From Taklimakanibacter albus (GTDB lineage Bacteria > Pseudomonadota > Alphaproteobacteria > Rhizobiales > Aestuariivirgaceae), in NCBI RefSeq assembly GCF_016595235.1, contig NZ_JAENHL010000008.1, positions 788,390-852,389 of the forward strand: a DNA stretch of 64,000 nucleotides, read 5' to 3'. Shown piece by piece: positions 7,460-17,252 of this stretch. Position numbers and translations under genes: made by a program. The notes beneath the pieces are model-generated. The model saw only the letters and a list, made by a program, of their open reading frames with translations. It had not been told where the DNA came from and searched no databases. Every line of letters begins with the position of its first letter. Within the stretch, counting starts at the first letter, position 1.

Positions 7460-8878
7460 TCAGGCGGCTTGCAATCGCGGCAGAACCAGCTTGACCTTGA
7501 GGCCAGGCCCGTTGTCCTCGAGCAGCACCTGTCCGTCATGCAGCTTCATGACGCCGGCGACGAGGCTCAAGCCCAGCCCGTTGCCGGGCCTGGAACGGCT
7601 TTCATCCAGTCTGACGAAGCGCTCCAGCACATGCTGGCGGTCCTCGGGCGCGACACCACGGCCGCGATCGCTGACGGTGATCACCGCATCATCGCCCTCG
7701 ATGCCGCCGGTGACGCGAATTTCCGGAAAGCCGCTCGCCGGCGACTCGCCATATTTGAGCGCATTGTCGACGAGATTGCTGATCGCCTGGGCGAGCAGCT
7801 GGCGGTTGGCGCGGACATTGAGCTCGCCTGAAATATCGGTCTTGAGACTGCCGCCCTGATCCTCGGCGAAAGGCTCGTAGAGCTCCGCCACCTCGTTGAG
7901 GATGACGGCGGCATCGACCGGCTGCAGGCCCTCGCGCGACTGACCCGATTCCGCCTTGGCGATCGACAGCAGCGCGGTGAAGGTCTGCAGCAGGCGATCG
8001 GATTCATCGATCGTCTGCTCGAGCGCCGCCTTGAAGTCGCCCTCCACACCCGAGCGCAAGGCCGATTCGGCGCGCGCCTTGATGCGGGTCAAAGGCGTGC
8101 GCAGATCATGCGCCACGTTGCTCGACACTTCCTGCATGCCGCGCATCAAGCGCTCGATCTGGTCGAGCATCTGGTTGAGCGAGGAGGCCAGGCGGTCGAG
8201 TTCGTCGCCGGTGCCCTGCACCGGCATGCGGCCGGAAAGATCGCCCCGCATGATCGAGCGGCTGGCGTCGGTGATGGCGTCGACGCGGCGCAGGAAGTTG
8301 CGGCTGGTGAGAAGACCGCCGCCGATGCCGAGCGCCAGCGCGATCAGCGTGCCGGTGATCAGCGTGTTGCGGATGATGGTCGCGAATTGCCGCATGTCCT
8401 CGATATCGCGGCCGACCACCAGGACGTTCTCGCCGGGAAGCTCGGTGTAATAGGCGCGCGCGCGATGCGGCTCGGTGCCGGTGCTGGTCTTCACATTGAA
8501 GGGAAATTCGGTCCAGCCCGAATCCTCGATGGCGATTTCGTCCGGGACCGAGACGAGGTTGCCGGCCATACGCACGCCTTCCGGCGTGGTCAGCAGATAG
8601 ATCGAGCCCGATTCGTCGCTCGAGCGTCGGCGTACCGTGTCGAGCACGCCGTCGAGGCCGCGGATACGGTACTGGTCAGCGAGGCCCTGCACCTCGGCGC
8701 GGATCGTCTCATCGGTCTGGCGTTCGAGAAGACCGGCCGTGTTCCAGTAGATGTAAGCGAGGATCGCGCCCACCGACAGGATGAAGACGATCAGATAGAC
8801 CGCCGAAAGCCGGAAGGTCGACGTATGGAATAGCTTCCAATAGCTCGAATGGTTGGAAGACTGGTGCGGCGGGCTCAT
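7460..8878 (-). CDS. Membrane sensor histidine kinase
   Basis: This 472-residue OmpR-partner kinase has a first membrane helix at about residues 23-45, a periplasmic sensor of about 120 residues, a second helix at about 170-190, then HAMP. The H-box SNVAHDLRTPLTRIK has its phosphorylated His near residue 257. The ATPase domain has N-box NLVDNALKYGES, G1 VSDRGRGVAP and G2 GNGLGLSLV. It phosphorylates the response regulator encoded just upstream at 8913-9647, 34 bases away on the same strand. In rhizobia this pair lies between degP and glnE, as here, and may answer envelope stress given the neighbouring protease. The signal is not known from the sequence. Confidence 0.93.
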   Translation of the reverse strand: MSPPHQSSNHSSYWKLFHTSTFRLSAVYLIVFILSVGAILAYIYWNTAGLLERQTDETIRAEVQGLADQYRIRGLDGVLDTVRRRSSDESGSIYLLTTPEGVRMAGNLVSVPDEIAIEDSGWTEFPFNVKTSTGTEPHRARAYYTELPGENVLVVGRDIEDMRQFATIIRNTLITGTLIALALGIGGGLLTSRNFLRRVDAITDASRSIMRGDLSGRMPVQGTGDELDRLASSLNQMLDQIERLMRGMQEVSSNVAHDLRTPLTRIKARAESALRSGVEGDFKAALEQTIDESDRLLQTFTALLSIAKAESGQSREGLQPVDAAVILNEVAELYEPFAEDQGGSLKTDISGELNVRANRQLLAQAISNLVDNALKYGESPASGFPEIRVTGGIEGDDAVITVSDRGRGVAPEDRQHVLERFVRLDESRSRPGNGLGLSLVAGVMKLHDGQVLLEDNGPGLKVKLVLPRLQAA

Positions 8879-8912
8879 GGGATCATGATAGCGCGCAAGG
8901 GGTTCCCCCGCA

Positions 8913-9647
8913 CTATGCCAATCGGATCATGTAACCCGCACCTCGCACCGTCTGCAGAATCGGCTCGTCGAAGCCCTTGTCGATCTTGGCGCGCAGGCGC
9001 GACACATGGACGTCGATGACATTGGTCTGCGGATCGAAATGATAATCCCAGACATTCTCCAGCAGCATGGTGCGCGTCACCACATGGCCGGCATTGCGCA
9101 TGAGATATTCGAGCAGCTTGAACTCGCGCGGCTGCAGGATGATCGGCCGGCCGGACCGCACCACCGTGCGGGTCAGGAGATCCATTTCGAGATCGACGGC
9201 CTTGAGCTTGGTCTGCTGCGGCTCCTGGTGGCGGCGGCGCGACAGGCCCTCGATGCGGGCGAGCAGCTCGGAAAAGGCGTATGGCTTGGCGAGATAATCG
9301 TCGCCGCCGGCTCGGAGGCCCTTGACCCGTTCGTCGACATCGCCGAGCGCGCTCAGGATGAGGACCGGCGCCGTCACGCCTTCGGCGCGCAAGGTCTGGA
9401 TGATGGAGAGACCGTCGAGCTTGGGCAGCATGCGGTCGACGATCAGAACGTCGTGGACCCGCTCGCGCGCCAAGGCCAAGCCCTCCTCGCCGTCAGCGGC
9501 GTGGTCGGCGACATGACCGCTCTCGGCCAGCCCTTTCAGGAGCCAGGTGGCGGCTTCTCGATCATCCTCGATCACCAGGATGCGCATGGTTTCCAGATCA
9601 TTGCCGGGTGTGGTTGGCTTGGAGTTGCTGTTGGTCATCAGTTGCAT
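8913..9647 (-). CDS. OmpR-family response regulator
   Basis: This 244-residue regulator has a receiver domain starting MRILVIEDDREA near residue 21, with the phosphorylated Asp in VLIVDRMLPKLDG and the conserved Lys in DDYLAKPYAF. A winged-helix DNA-binding domain (about residues 145-240) ends in LQTVRGAGYMIRL. I keep the upstream ATG because GAGGATAA lies eight bases before it; the first 20 residues are outside the usual receiver and an internal start is possible. It forms a two-gene unit with the kinase that follows. The degP-like protease gene lies directly upstream on the same strand, a likely regulatory target or operon partner. Confidence 0.95.
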   Translation of the reverse strand: MQLMTNSNSKPTTPGNDLETMRILVIEDDREAATWLLKGLAESGHVADHAADGEEGLALARERVHDVLIVDRMLPKLDGLSIIQTLRAEGVTAPVLILSALGDVDERVKGLRAGGDDYLAKPYAFSELLARIEGLSRRRHQEPQQTKLKAVDLEMDLLTRTVVRSGRPIILQPREFKLLEYLMRNAGHVVTRTMLLENVWDYHFDPQTNVIDVHVSRLRAKIDKGFDEPILQTVRGAGYMIRLA

Positions 9648-9803
9648 GACTTTATCCTCAGGAAAAGCCCCTCTCTGCTTTCATTTCCTTGGTCTTGGGG
9701 AGCGGAGACAGGGGTTAACCCTGTCTCCGCCACCTGGAATGTCACACGGGAGCGGGGGGAGAGAGTGTGACACTCAAGCATCGCACGAGACGCTAACTCG
9801 TCT

Positions 9804-11300
9804 TCAGCCCTTGCCGGCGCCCGGCAGAGCGACGAAACGCTGATTGTCACCCGACCGGATCAGCATCACGACCTGCTTGCTCGAGCTCTTCGCTGCGGCC
9901 TGGAGTGCGGCCTTGACGTCGGAGGGCTCATGGACTTCCTTGCCGGCCACTTCGAGGATCACGTCGCCGGCGCGGATGCCGCGGTCTTCCGCCGCACTGC
10001 CCGGCTTCACGTCGATCACCTTGACTCCGGCGCCATCCTCGGCGGGCGCCAGGCGCACGCCGAGCTCGGCCAGGCCACGCTCGGGAGAGGCGGTTTCGGC
10101 GCTGGCCAATTCCTGTTTCTCGCCAGGCATCTTGCCGAGCTCGACCGGAACGACCATGCTCTTGCCGTTGCGCACGATGGTCACATCGACCGACTTGCCG
10201 GGCGAATAGCGGGCCACCTTCTTGGCGAGGTCACGCGGATCGCTGATCTCGTCGGCGCCGACCTTGATGATCGTATCGCCGGTCTTGATGCCGGCCGCGA
10301 GAGCGGGCGACTTGTCCGTCACATCGGCGACGAGAGCGCCCTTCTTGTCCGTGAGGTTCAAGCCTTCGGCGATGTCGTCGGTCACCGGCTGGATCTGCAC
10401 GCCGAGCCAGCCGCGGGTCACCTTGCCATTGTCCTTGAGGCTGGCGATCACGTCCTGGGCAGTGGCCGCCGGGATGGCGAAGCCGATGCCGACGCTGCCG
10501 CCCGAGGGCGAATAGATGGCGGTGTTGATGCCGACCACGTCGCCGTCGAGATTGAAGGCCGGGCCACCGGAATTGCCCTTGTTGATCGACGCGTCGATCT
10601 GCAGGAAGTCGTCATAGGGGCCGGAGCCGATATCGCGGCCGCGGGCCGAGATGATGCCGCTGGTCACGGTGCCGCCAAGCCCGAAGGGATTGCCGACCGC
10701 CATCACCCAGTCGCCGACGCGCGGGTCCTTCTGGGAGAACTTCACGAAGGTGAAATCCTTGCCGCCCTCGATCTTGATCAGAGCGAGATCGGTCTTGGGA
10801 TCGGTGCCGATCACCTTGGCGTCATACTGCTGGCCGTCGCTGAACTTCACCGACACCTTCGTCGCGTTGCCGACGACATGGTTGTTGGTGACGGCGTAGC
10901 CATCGGCCGAGATCACGAAGCCCGACCCCTGCGCGATGCCGCCACGCGGCTGGCGCGGCGCCTGCGGGAACTGATCGCGGAACTGCGGGAACTGGTTGAA
11001 GAAGTCGCGGAACGGGCTGTCCTGCGGCAGGTTCGGCGGCGCCGCGCCCGGCCCATCCTGGCCCTCATCGCTGCTGTCATCGACGACATTGGCGAGATTG
11101 ACCTCGACGCTGACCACCGCCGGCATCACCTTGGCGGCGAGATCGGCGAAGCCCATCTGCGGCGCCACCTGCTGGGCGGTTTCGGCCAGCACGGGCTTCG
11201 ACGGGGCGATCATGAAGTTGGCGGAAAGCGCCGTCGCGGCCAGAAGGCCGAAAGCCATCGCGCCGATCACGCGATTGCGCACCTTGGTGCTCGTATTCAT
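9804..11300 (-). CDS. degP: DegP/HtrA-type periplasmic serine protease
   Basis: This is an HtrA-family protease and chaperone that clears misfolded envelope proteins. Counting from the ATG at 11300, which has AGGAGA seven bases upstream, it has 498 residues. A signal peptide or anchor ends near residue 40, followed by a Gln/Pro-rich linker. The trypsin-like domain carries the triad His141 (TNNHVVGN), Asp171 (PKTDLALIK) and Ser244 (NKGNSGGPAFN). Two PDZ domains follow, at about 285-375 and 400-490. The gene follows ccmH and precedes the two-component pair on the same strand, a conserved rhizobial arrangement. An upstream ATG at 11330 would add ten residues but has a weaker ribosome site. Confidence 0.95.
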   Translation of the reverse strand: MNTSTKVRNRVIGAMAFGLLAATALSANFMIAPSKPVLAETAQQVAPQMGFADLAAKVMPAVVSVEVNLANVVDDSSDEGQDGPGAAPPNLPQDSPFRDFFNQFPQFRDQFPQAPRQPRGGIAQGSGFVISADGYAVTNNHVVGNATKVSVKFSDGQQYDAKVIGTDPKTDLALIKIEGGKDFTFVKFSQKDPRVGDWVMAVGNPFGLGGTVTSGIISARGRDIGSGPYDDFLQIDASINKGNSGGPAFNLDGDVVGINTAIYSPSGGSVGIGFAIPAATAQDVIASLKDNGKVTRGWLGVQIQPVTDDIAEGLNLTDKKGALVADVTDKSPALAAGIKTGDTIIKVGADEISDPRDLAKKVARYSPGKSVDVTIVRNGKSMVVPVELGKMPGEKQELASAETASPERGLAELGVRLAPAEDGAGVKVIDVKPGSAAEDRGIRAGDVILEVAGKEVHEPSDVKAALQAAAKSSSKQVVMLIRSGDNQRFVALPGAGKG

Positions 11301-11444
11301 AGGAAGTCTCCTGTGTCCCAAACGGATCATGTGAGACTAAACCTAGGTATCACCGGCTTACGGCGACCTTTCTGCAATGTGAATCTTCTGTAATACGAGG
11401 CAGTTACTGCCCAAACGCCGCTTCACTTTGATGTGAGTGGTATT

Positions 11445-11903
11445 TTATGGCCGGCGATCCATGAGACGGTCGAGCTCGGCCTGCTCCTGCGGATCGAGCG
11501 CGCTTTCGGCATCAATGAGCTTGTTGCGCCGACGCATGAAGAGGAAAGCACCAGCGGCCGCGAGCAGCGCGAAGGGGCCGATCCACAACAACCAGGTCGC
11601 GGCATTGAAGCGGGGACGCAACAACACATAGTCGCCATAACGCGCCACGATGAAATCGACCGCCTGGGCATCGCTGTCGCCGGCCTTCAACCTGTCACGC
11701 AACAGGAGGCGCAGATCGCGGGCGAGCGGCGCGTTCGAATCATCGATCGACTGGTTCTGGCAGACGAGACAGCGCAATCCCGTCGACAGATCGCGGGCGC
11801 GCGCCTCGAGCACCGGATCGGAAAGGATCTCATCGGGCTGAACCGCCTGTGCCGGAATGATCCACAACGAGAGCAGCAGGACTATCGCGCCGAGCCGTTT
11901 CAT
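11445..11903 (-). CDS. ccmH: Cytochrome c maturation protein CcmH (CycL)
   Basis: CcmH is a membrane thiol-reductase subunit that handles apocytochrome c before haem attachment. The 152-residue protein has a signal sequence ending near AQA (residue 20), the active motif RCLVCQNQS with Cys45 and Cys48 (CxxC family form LRCxxCQ), and one membrane helix at about residues 103-122 followed by a basic cytoplasmic tail. It starts three bases after the ccmF stop, as last gene of the ccmI-ccmE-ccmF-ccmH operon. The length is normal for the short CcmH of alphaproteobacteria, where the TPR part is a separate protein (CcmI, also here). Confidence 0.97.
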   Translation of the reverse strand: MKRLGAIVLLLSLWIIPAQAVQPDEILSDPVLEARARDLSTGLRCLVCQNQSIDDSNAPLARDLRLLLRDRLKAGDSDAQAVDFIVARYGDYVLLRPRFNAATWLLWIGPFALLAAAGAFLFMRRRNKLIDAESALDPQEQAELDRLMDRRP

Positions 11904-11906
11904 CGC

Positions 11907-13886
11907 TCACTCCGCCGGCACGGCGTGCAGCTTGCGCGCCGTTTTGGGTGCGCCCACCCGGAAGCGCCGGTCGGTCAGCGACACGAAGCCGCCCAGGAAC
12001 ATGATGAAGGTGCCGATCCAGATCAGCGAGATCAGCGGATTGAAATAGATCCGCACGGCGCGGGCGCCGTCATTCATGCGATCGCCCATCACGGCATAGA
12101 GATCGCCCGACCAGGCCTGCAGCAGGCCGACTTCGGTCGTCTCCTGATTGCCCGGCCGGAAGCGGCGTTTTTCCGAAGCGAGCACCGTCACTTCGCGATT
12201 GCCGCTCATGACACGGAAACGCCCGGCATCGCCGGTGTAATTGGGCCCGGTCATCGGCGCCTCGCCGATATAAGTGACCTCATAACCACCGACGGTGAGC
12301 TTGTCGCCGGGCTTCATCGCGACGATATGCTCCTCGCGCCAGGTCGTGACCGCGAAGATGCCGATGATCGCAAGTCCTACGCCCGCATGGGCGAGCGTCA
12401 TGCCGAGCGCCGAGCGCGGCAGGCCCTTGAGCCGCGACCAGGACATGGCCCAGGGCGTGCGGAACAAGGCGATACGCTCGGAAAGCTCGACCAGCGCGCC
12501 GAGCACCAGCCAGAGGCCAAGACCGACACCGAAGGGCGTCAGCCAGGGTCCGCGATGCAGCACCACCAGAAGCAGGATCACCACCGCGAGCGTGCCGAGC
12601 GCCGCGGCCCACAGGCGCTGGATCACCGGCCAGGCCTGCGCGCGTTTCCAGGTGAGGAGCGGTCCCACCGGCACGAGCAGCAGCAGCGGCAGCATGATGA
12701 GGCCGAAGGTGAGATTGAAATATGGCGGACCGACCGAGATCTTCTCACCGGTCAGCGTTTCGAGCGCCAGAGGATAAAGCGTGCCGATGAAGACCGAGGC
12801 GCAGGCGGTGCATAGCAGCAGGTTGTTCACCACCAGCCCGCCTTCGCGGCTCATCGGCGTGAACAGGCCTCCCGCTTTCAGGACCGGCGCCCGCCAGGCG
12901 AACAACGCCAGCGCGCCGCCGATGAAGACGCAGAGAATGAGAAGGATGAAGACGCCACGCGCCGGATCGACGGCGAAGGCATGCACCGAGGTGAGCACGC
13001 CCGAGCGCACCAGGAAGGCGCCGACCAGCGACAGCGAGAAGGCCAGAATGGCGAGCAGGATGGTCCAGATCTTGAGCGCGTTGCGCTTCTCGACGACGAC
13101 CGCCGAATGGAGCAGCGCCGCGGCGACGAGCCAGGGCATGAAGGACGCGTTCTCGACCGGGTCCCAGAACCAGAAGCCGCCCCAGCCCAATTCGTAATAG
13201 GCCCACCAGGAGCCCATGGCGATGCCGATGGTGAGGAACATCCAGGCGGCGAGCGTCCACGGCCTGACCCAGCGCGCCCAGGCGGCGTCGACCTTGCCGT
13301 CGATGAGCGCGGCGATGGCAAAGGAGAAGGACACCGACAGGCCGACATAACCGGCATAGAGGAAGGGCGGATGGAAGGCGAGCGCCGGATCCTGCAGCAA
13401 CGGATTGAGGCCGTTGCCTTCGATCGGCACCGGATCGAGGCGCAGGAACGGATTTGAGGTGAACAGGATGAAGAGCAGGAAAGCGACGCCGATCGAGCCC
13501 TGAACCGCCAGCACGCGCGATTTGAGCTCGAGCGGCAGGTTGCCGCCGAAGAGCGCGACGCCGGCACCGAACAGCGCCAGGATCAGTACCCAGAGGACCA
13601 TCGAGCCTTCGTGATTGCCCCAGACGCCCGAGATCTTATAGAGCAGCGGTTTCGCCGAATGCGAATTCTCCCACACATTGGCGAGCGAGAAATCCGACGT
13701 CACATAGGCGTGCATCAGCGCGAAGAAGGCGATGACGATGAGCGAGAACTGCGCCAGAGCGGCGGGAGCCGCGACATTCATCAAGGCGCGGTCGCCGCGA
13801 TGCGCCCCATAGAGCGGCACGAAACATTGCGCCAGCGCCGTGACGAGCGCGAGGATCAACGCGAAATGGCCGGTTTCGGCAATCAT
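11907..13886 (-). CDS. ccmF: Haem lyase subunit CcmF (CycK)
   Basis: CcmF is the large integral membrane subunit that joins haem from holo-CcmE to apocytochrome c. At 659 residues with about 15 hydrophobic segments, it is full length. The tryptophan-rich haem-handling motif [18 protein letters not shown] lies near residues 237-254. I start it at the ATG at 13886, which overlaps the ccmE stop as ATGA and gives the usual [13 protein letters not shown]-terminus; nine extra upstream residues are not needed. It ends three bases before ccmH. The ccmABCD and ccmG genes are not in the window. Confidence 0.97.
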   Translation of the reverse strand: MIAETGHFALILALVTALAQCFVPLYGAHRGDRALMNVAAPAALAQFSLIVIAFFALMHAYVTSDFSLANVWENSHSAKPLLYKISGVWGNHEGSMVLWVLILALFGAGVALFGGNLPLELKSRVLAVQGSIGVAFLLFILFTSNPFLRLDPVPIEGNGLNPLLQDPALAFHPPFLYAGYVGLSVSFSFAIAALIDGKVDAAWARWVRPWTLAAWMFLTIGIAMGSWWAYYELGWGGFWFWDPVENASFMPWLVAAALLHSAVVVEKRNALKIWTILLAILAFSLSLVGAFLVRSGVLTSVHAFAVDPARGVFILLILCVFIGGALALFAWRAPVLKAGGLFTPMSREGGLVVNNLLLCTACASVFIGTLYPLALETLTGEKISVGPPYFNLTFGLIMLPLLLLVPVGPLLTWKRAQAWPVIQRLWAAALGTLAVVILLLVVLHRGPWLTPFGVGLGLWLVLGALVELSERIALFRTPWAMSWSRLKGLPRSALGMTLAHAGVGLAIIGIFAVTTWREEHIVAMKPGDKLTVGGYEVTYIGEAPMTGPNYTGDAGRFRVMSGNREVTVLASEKRRFRPGNQETTEVGLLQAWSGDLYAVMGDRMNDGARAVRIYFNPLISLIWIGTFIMFLGGFVSLTDRRFRVGAPKTARKLHAVPAE

Positions 13887-14359
13887 GAGCCTGCTCCCTT
13901 GCCCTCCTTCCACACGCCCTTTTCCTTCAGGCGGTCGGCGACGTCCTTCGGCATATAGGTCTCGTCATGTTTGGCGAGCACCGTGTCGGCGACGAAGTTG
14001 CCCGACGCGTCGAGCTTGCCCTCGGTGACGACGCCCTGGCCCTCGCGGAAGAGATCGGGCAGCTGGCCTTTATATTCCACCGTGATGGTCTTGATCGTAT
14101 CGGTGACGGCGAATCGCACCGTCATGCCCTCGCCTTTCACGACACTGCCCGCCTCGACCAGTCCGCCCAACCGGAAACGCTGGCCCGGCACGACATTCTT
14201 CTCGGCGATCTCGCTCGGCGTATAGAAGAAGACGATGGTGTCCCTGAGCGCATAGAGGACGAGACCGGCGGCGATGCCCAGAATCGCCAGACCGGCCAGG
14301 ATCACCACGGCGCGTTTCTGTTTCCGGGAACTACGCGAAGTCATCGTCGTCATTGCCAT
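13883..14359 (-). CDS. ccmE: Haem chaperone CcmE (CycJ)
   Basis: CcmE binds haem covalently in the periplasm and passes it to CcmF. The 158-residue protein has a basic N-terminus, one membrane helix at about residues 16-37 and a beta-barrel periplasmic domain. The haem-binding site is His131 within [10 protein letters not shown], with the usual Tyr four residues later (Tyr135), the HxxxY class. The C-terminal tail is short and charged. Its start overlaps the ccmI stop and its own stop overlaps the ccmF start, so the operon is translationally coupled. Confidence 0.97.
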   Translation of the reverse strand: MAMTTMTSRSSRKQKRAVVILAGLAILGIAAGLVLYALRDTIVFFYTPSEIAEKNVVPGQRFRLGGLVEAGSVVKGEGMTVRFAVTDTIKTITVEYKGQLPDLFREGQGVVTEGKLDASGNFVADTVLAKHDETYMPKDVADRLKEKGVWKEGKGAGS

Positions 14360-15459
14360 TATTCGATACCCAGCTGCTTTGCCGACTGCGCCAGAGTGGC
14401 CATCGCCTGTTCGTCGGCCTTGAACTGCTCTTTCGCGGAAGAATACGCCGCGCGCGCCTTGTCCATTTCACCTAATACGGCGCGCGCCCGGATCAGGCGC
14501 TGCCAGCCCTCGAGATCGGCAGGCGCCGATTTAAGCCGCTCCTCAAGGCCGTCAACCATGCCGCGGATCATATTTTCGCGATCTTGCGATGTCATGTTCT
14601 GGGTCGCCGCGACCTGCTCGTTGGAGAGCTGCGGGGCTCCCGGCGCCGGCGCCAAGGTGGCGATCTGCGCTTCGAGCACCTGCTTCCAGCTGTCCTGCGG
14701 CCCGGTTTCGGCGAGGAGCGCCCGCCAGAGCGCCAGGGCCTCGTCGGGCTTGCCGTCCTGTTTCAAAGCGAGACCGGCATAAAAGCGGGCCTTGGGGGAT
14801 TTGACATCGAGCTTCAGGGCTTCCGCGAAAGCCGCCGCCGCCTCCTTAGGCACGAGGCCGGCATTGGCGAAAACCAGCATCTCGCCGTAATCGGCATAGG
14901 TTTCGGCCGTCGGGCCCTTGAGGCGGATGACATTGAGATAGGCCTTGGCGGCGTCCTCGTAGCGCTCGCTCGCCCGGTAGATCGGGGCCAGGACCTCCCA
15001 GCCGCGCAGATCATCGGGCTTTTCGGCGAGATGGGCCTCGGCCTTGGCCATCAGCGCCTGGACGTCATTATTGGCGAGTGCCGTTTCGAGCCGCGCCTGC
15101 AGCGGCATATCGGGCCGGCCGGGGGCGCCGATCGTCATATAAAGAGCCAGAGCCGCCACCGGCACGACGGCCGCCACGAGCAAAACCGGCCATTTGCCGG
15201 CACCTGCGGCCTGCATCGCAGGCGTCCGGCGGTCGACGCCGAGGAGCCGGCGGGCGATCTCATTGCGGGCGGCATCGGCCTCGGCCGGCCCGATCAGGCC
15301 CCTGGCCTTGTCCCGGTCGAGTTCGGCCAGCTGGTCGCGGAAGACGGCCTCGTCATACTCAGCGCGCGCCGGCCCCCCGGCACGTCCTTTCAGGACGGGC
15401 CAGCACAAGGCGACCACGACGGCTGCCGCAAGTACCGCAAAAACCAGGAAATTCAGCAT
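14359..15459 (-). CDS. ccmI: Cytochrome c maturation TPR protein CcmI (CycH)
   Basis: CcmI holds apocytochrome c in the periplasm for the haem lyase. The 366-residue protein begins with a membrane helix (residues 2-21), followed by a cytoplasmic loop with the family's pattern [21 protein letters not shown] second helix lies near residues 90-110. A periplasmic TPR region of about 200 residues includes [20 protein letters not shown] and [17 protein letters not shown]. It is the first gene of the ccmI-E-F-H operon and is divergent from soxB, with 155 bases between them. No clear promoter boxes stand out in that gap. Confidence 0.95.
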   Translation of the reverse strand: MLNFLVFAVLAAAVVVALCWPVLKGRAGGPARAEYDEAVFRDQLAELDRDKARGLIGPAEADAARNEIARRLLGVDRRTPAMQAAGAGKWPVLLVAAVVPVAALALYMTIGAPGRPDMPLQARLETALANNDVQALMAKAEAHLAEKPDDLRGWEVLAPIYRASERYEDAAKAYLNVIRLKGPTAETYADYGEMLVFANAGLVPKEAAAAFAEALKLDVKSPKARFYAGLALKQDGKPDEALALWRALLAETGPQDSWKQVLEAQIATLAPAPGAPQLSNEQVAATQNMTSQDRENMIRGMVDGLEERLKSAPADLEGWQRLIRARAVLGEMDKARAAYSSAKEQFKADEQAMATLAQSAKQLGIE

Positions 15460-15614
15460 GCTCTCAAGAGGTTCCGGGGGCTCGGCCCAATGTAATGCGC
15501 CCGCATCTCAAAAGGGTCCGTCGCATTGTCGCATGGCATCAATGGGGCGTCGGAAACCGGTGGAGGCTCCACCCCCCATTTGATAAAGAGCGGGCTTGTC
15601 CAGCTGAGGCTCAC

Positions 15615-16868
15615 ATGAAGTCCCGCTATTCGATCTTCTCGCTCGCGCGCAACGCGATGAACTATCATAAGGACTGGGAGCGCGCCTGGCGCAGTCCCAC
15701 GCCCAAATCCGAATATGACGCGGTGATCGTCGGCGCCGGCGGTCATGGCCTCGCCACCGCCTATTACCTCGCCAAGACCCACAAGCTCACCAATATCGCG
15801 GTGGTCGAGAAGGGCTGGCTCGGCGGCGGCAATACCGGGCGCAACACGACCATCATCCGGTCCAACTATCTGCAGGATCCCTCGATCGCCATCTACGAGC
15901 TCGCCCGCTCGCTTTACGAGGATCTGTCGCGCGATCTCAATTTCAACGTGATGTTCTCGCCGCGCGGCGTCATGATGCTGTGCCAGACCGAGCACGAATT
16001 CCGCGCCTTCAAGCGCACCGCCCATGCCAACCGGCTGGCCGGGCTCGATTGCCGGATGATCACGCCGGAAGAAGTGAAGAAGATCGCGCCGATCATCAAT
16101 GACGATCCGAACTGCCGCTATCCGATCCTCGGCGCCTATTACCAGCCGCGCGGCGGCACCGGACGCCATGACGCGGTGGCCTGGGGTTATGCCCGTGGCG
16201 CCGACAGCCTGGGCGTCGACATCATCCAGAATTGCGAAGTGCTCTCCATCCGCCGGGATGGCGGCAAGGTCGCCGGTCTCGAAACCTCGAAGGGCTTCAT
16301 CAAGACCAAGAAGATCGGCGTCGTCACCGCTGGCAATATCTCGACCGTGGTGCAGACGGCAGGCCTCAGGCTGCCGATCGAAAGCCTGTGCCTGCAGGCG
16401 CTCGTCTCCGAGCCGATCAAGCCGGTGCTCGACTGCGTCGTCATGGCCAACACCGTGCATGGCTATCTGAGCCAGTCCGACAAGGGCGAGCTGGTGGTGG
16501 GCGGGGGCACGGACCCTTACAACAACTATTCGCAGCGCGGCTCCTTCCCCGCCCTCGAGCATACAGTGACGGCGCTGGTCGAGACCTTCCCGATCATTTC
16601 GCGCCTGCGCATGCTGCGCATGTGGGGTGGTATCGTCGACATGACCGGCGACCGCTCGCCGATCATCGGCAAGACCGACATCGACGGCCTCTATGTCAAT
16701 TGCGGCTGGGGCACCGGCGGCTTCAAGTCGATCCCCGGCTCAGGCTATGTCTTCGCCGACACGATCTTCAACGACCGGCCGCATCCGATCGCCGAGCCTT
16801 TCGGGCTCAACCGTTTCATCGAAGGCCGCCTGATCGACGAAAGCGTCGCCGCGGCGGTGGCGCATTGA
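15615..16868 (+). CDS. soxB: Sarcosine oxidase beta subunit SoxB
   Basis: SoxB carries the active site of heterotetrameric sarcosine oxidase, which oxidises sarcosine to glycine and, with tetrahydrofolate, 5,10-methylene-THF. From the ATG at 15615 it has 417 residues, normal for the family. The FAD-binding dinucleotide fold reads DAVIVGAGGHGLATAYYLA at about 35-53, with GNTGRNTTIIRSNYL after it. His185 in GTGRHDAVAWG lies in the region where the family attaches FMN covalently; that assignment is from memory of the family. A longer upstream reading frame exists, but residues before MKSRYSIFSLARN are not family sequence. soxD, soxA and soxG follow closely. Confidence 0.96.
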   Translation: MKSRYSIFSLARNAMNYHKDWERAWRSPTPKSEYDAVIVGAGGHGLATAYYLAKTHKLTNIAVVEKGWLGGGNTGRNTTIIRSNYLQDPSIAIYELARSLYEDLSRDLNFNVMFSPRGVMMLCQTEHEFRAFKRTAHANRLAGLDCRMITPEEVKKIAPIINDDPNCRYPILGAYYQPRGGTGRHDAVAWGYARGADSLGVDIIQNCEVLSIRRDGGKVAGLETSKGFIKTKKIGVVTAGNISTVVQTAGLRLPIESLCLQALVSEPIKPVLDCVVMANTVHGYLSQSDKGELVVGGGTDPYNNYSQRGSFPALEHTVTALVETFPIISRLRMLRMWGGIVDMTGDRSPIIGKTDIDGLYVNCGWGTGGFKSIPGSGYVFADTIFNDRPHPIAEPFGLNRFIEGRLIDESVAAAVAH

Positions 16869-16898
16869 AATGAAGAACGTATTCAGGAGCTCGTATCC

Positions 16899-17252
16899 AT
16901 GCTGATCGTTCACTGCCACGTCTGCGGTGCCGAAGGCGACGAGACGGATTTCCATTATGGCGGGCAAGCGCATATCGCGCGCCCGGCGACACGCGATCCC
17001 GCCAATGTCAGCGACGCCGAGCAACGCGATTACCTGTTCATGCGGCATAATGCCAAGGGCCTGCATTTCGAGCGCTGGCGCTGCGACCGCGGCTGCGGCA
17101 AGTGGTTCCATGCGGCGCGTGACACGGTGACAATGGAGTTCAAGGCGACCTACGGCATAAGCGAATTGCCGCCGCGCGCCTTGATGGAGGCGGCGACCGG
17201 CGAATGGGCCGTCTTCTTCAAGGACAGACTGGCGAAGGGATCTGAAGCATGA
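16899..17252 (+). CDS. soxD: Sarcosine oxidase delta subunit SoxD
   Basis: This small subunit of heterotetrameric sarcosine oxidase has 117 residues. It binds zinc and stabilises the complex. Visible cysteines are Cys6 and Cys9 (HCHVCG) and Cys62 and Cys66 (RCDRGCGKWFH), with nearby His residues, consistent with the family's mixed Cys/His zinc site. It lies 30 bases after soxB and overlaps the start of soxA by ATGA, so it is coupled to the large subunit. Confidence 0.96.
   Translation: MLIVHCHVCGAEGDETDFHYGGQAHIARPATRDPANVSDAEQRDYLFMRHNAKGLHFERWRCDRGCGKWFHAARDTVTMEFKATYGISELPPRALMEAATGEWAVFFKDRLAKGSEA

Noticed and set aside
15460-15614. Glycine or other riboswitch upstream of soxB
   Set aside because: No paired aptamer-like stems or conserved riboswitch core could be seen in the 155-base gap.
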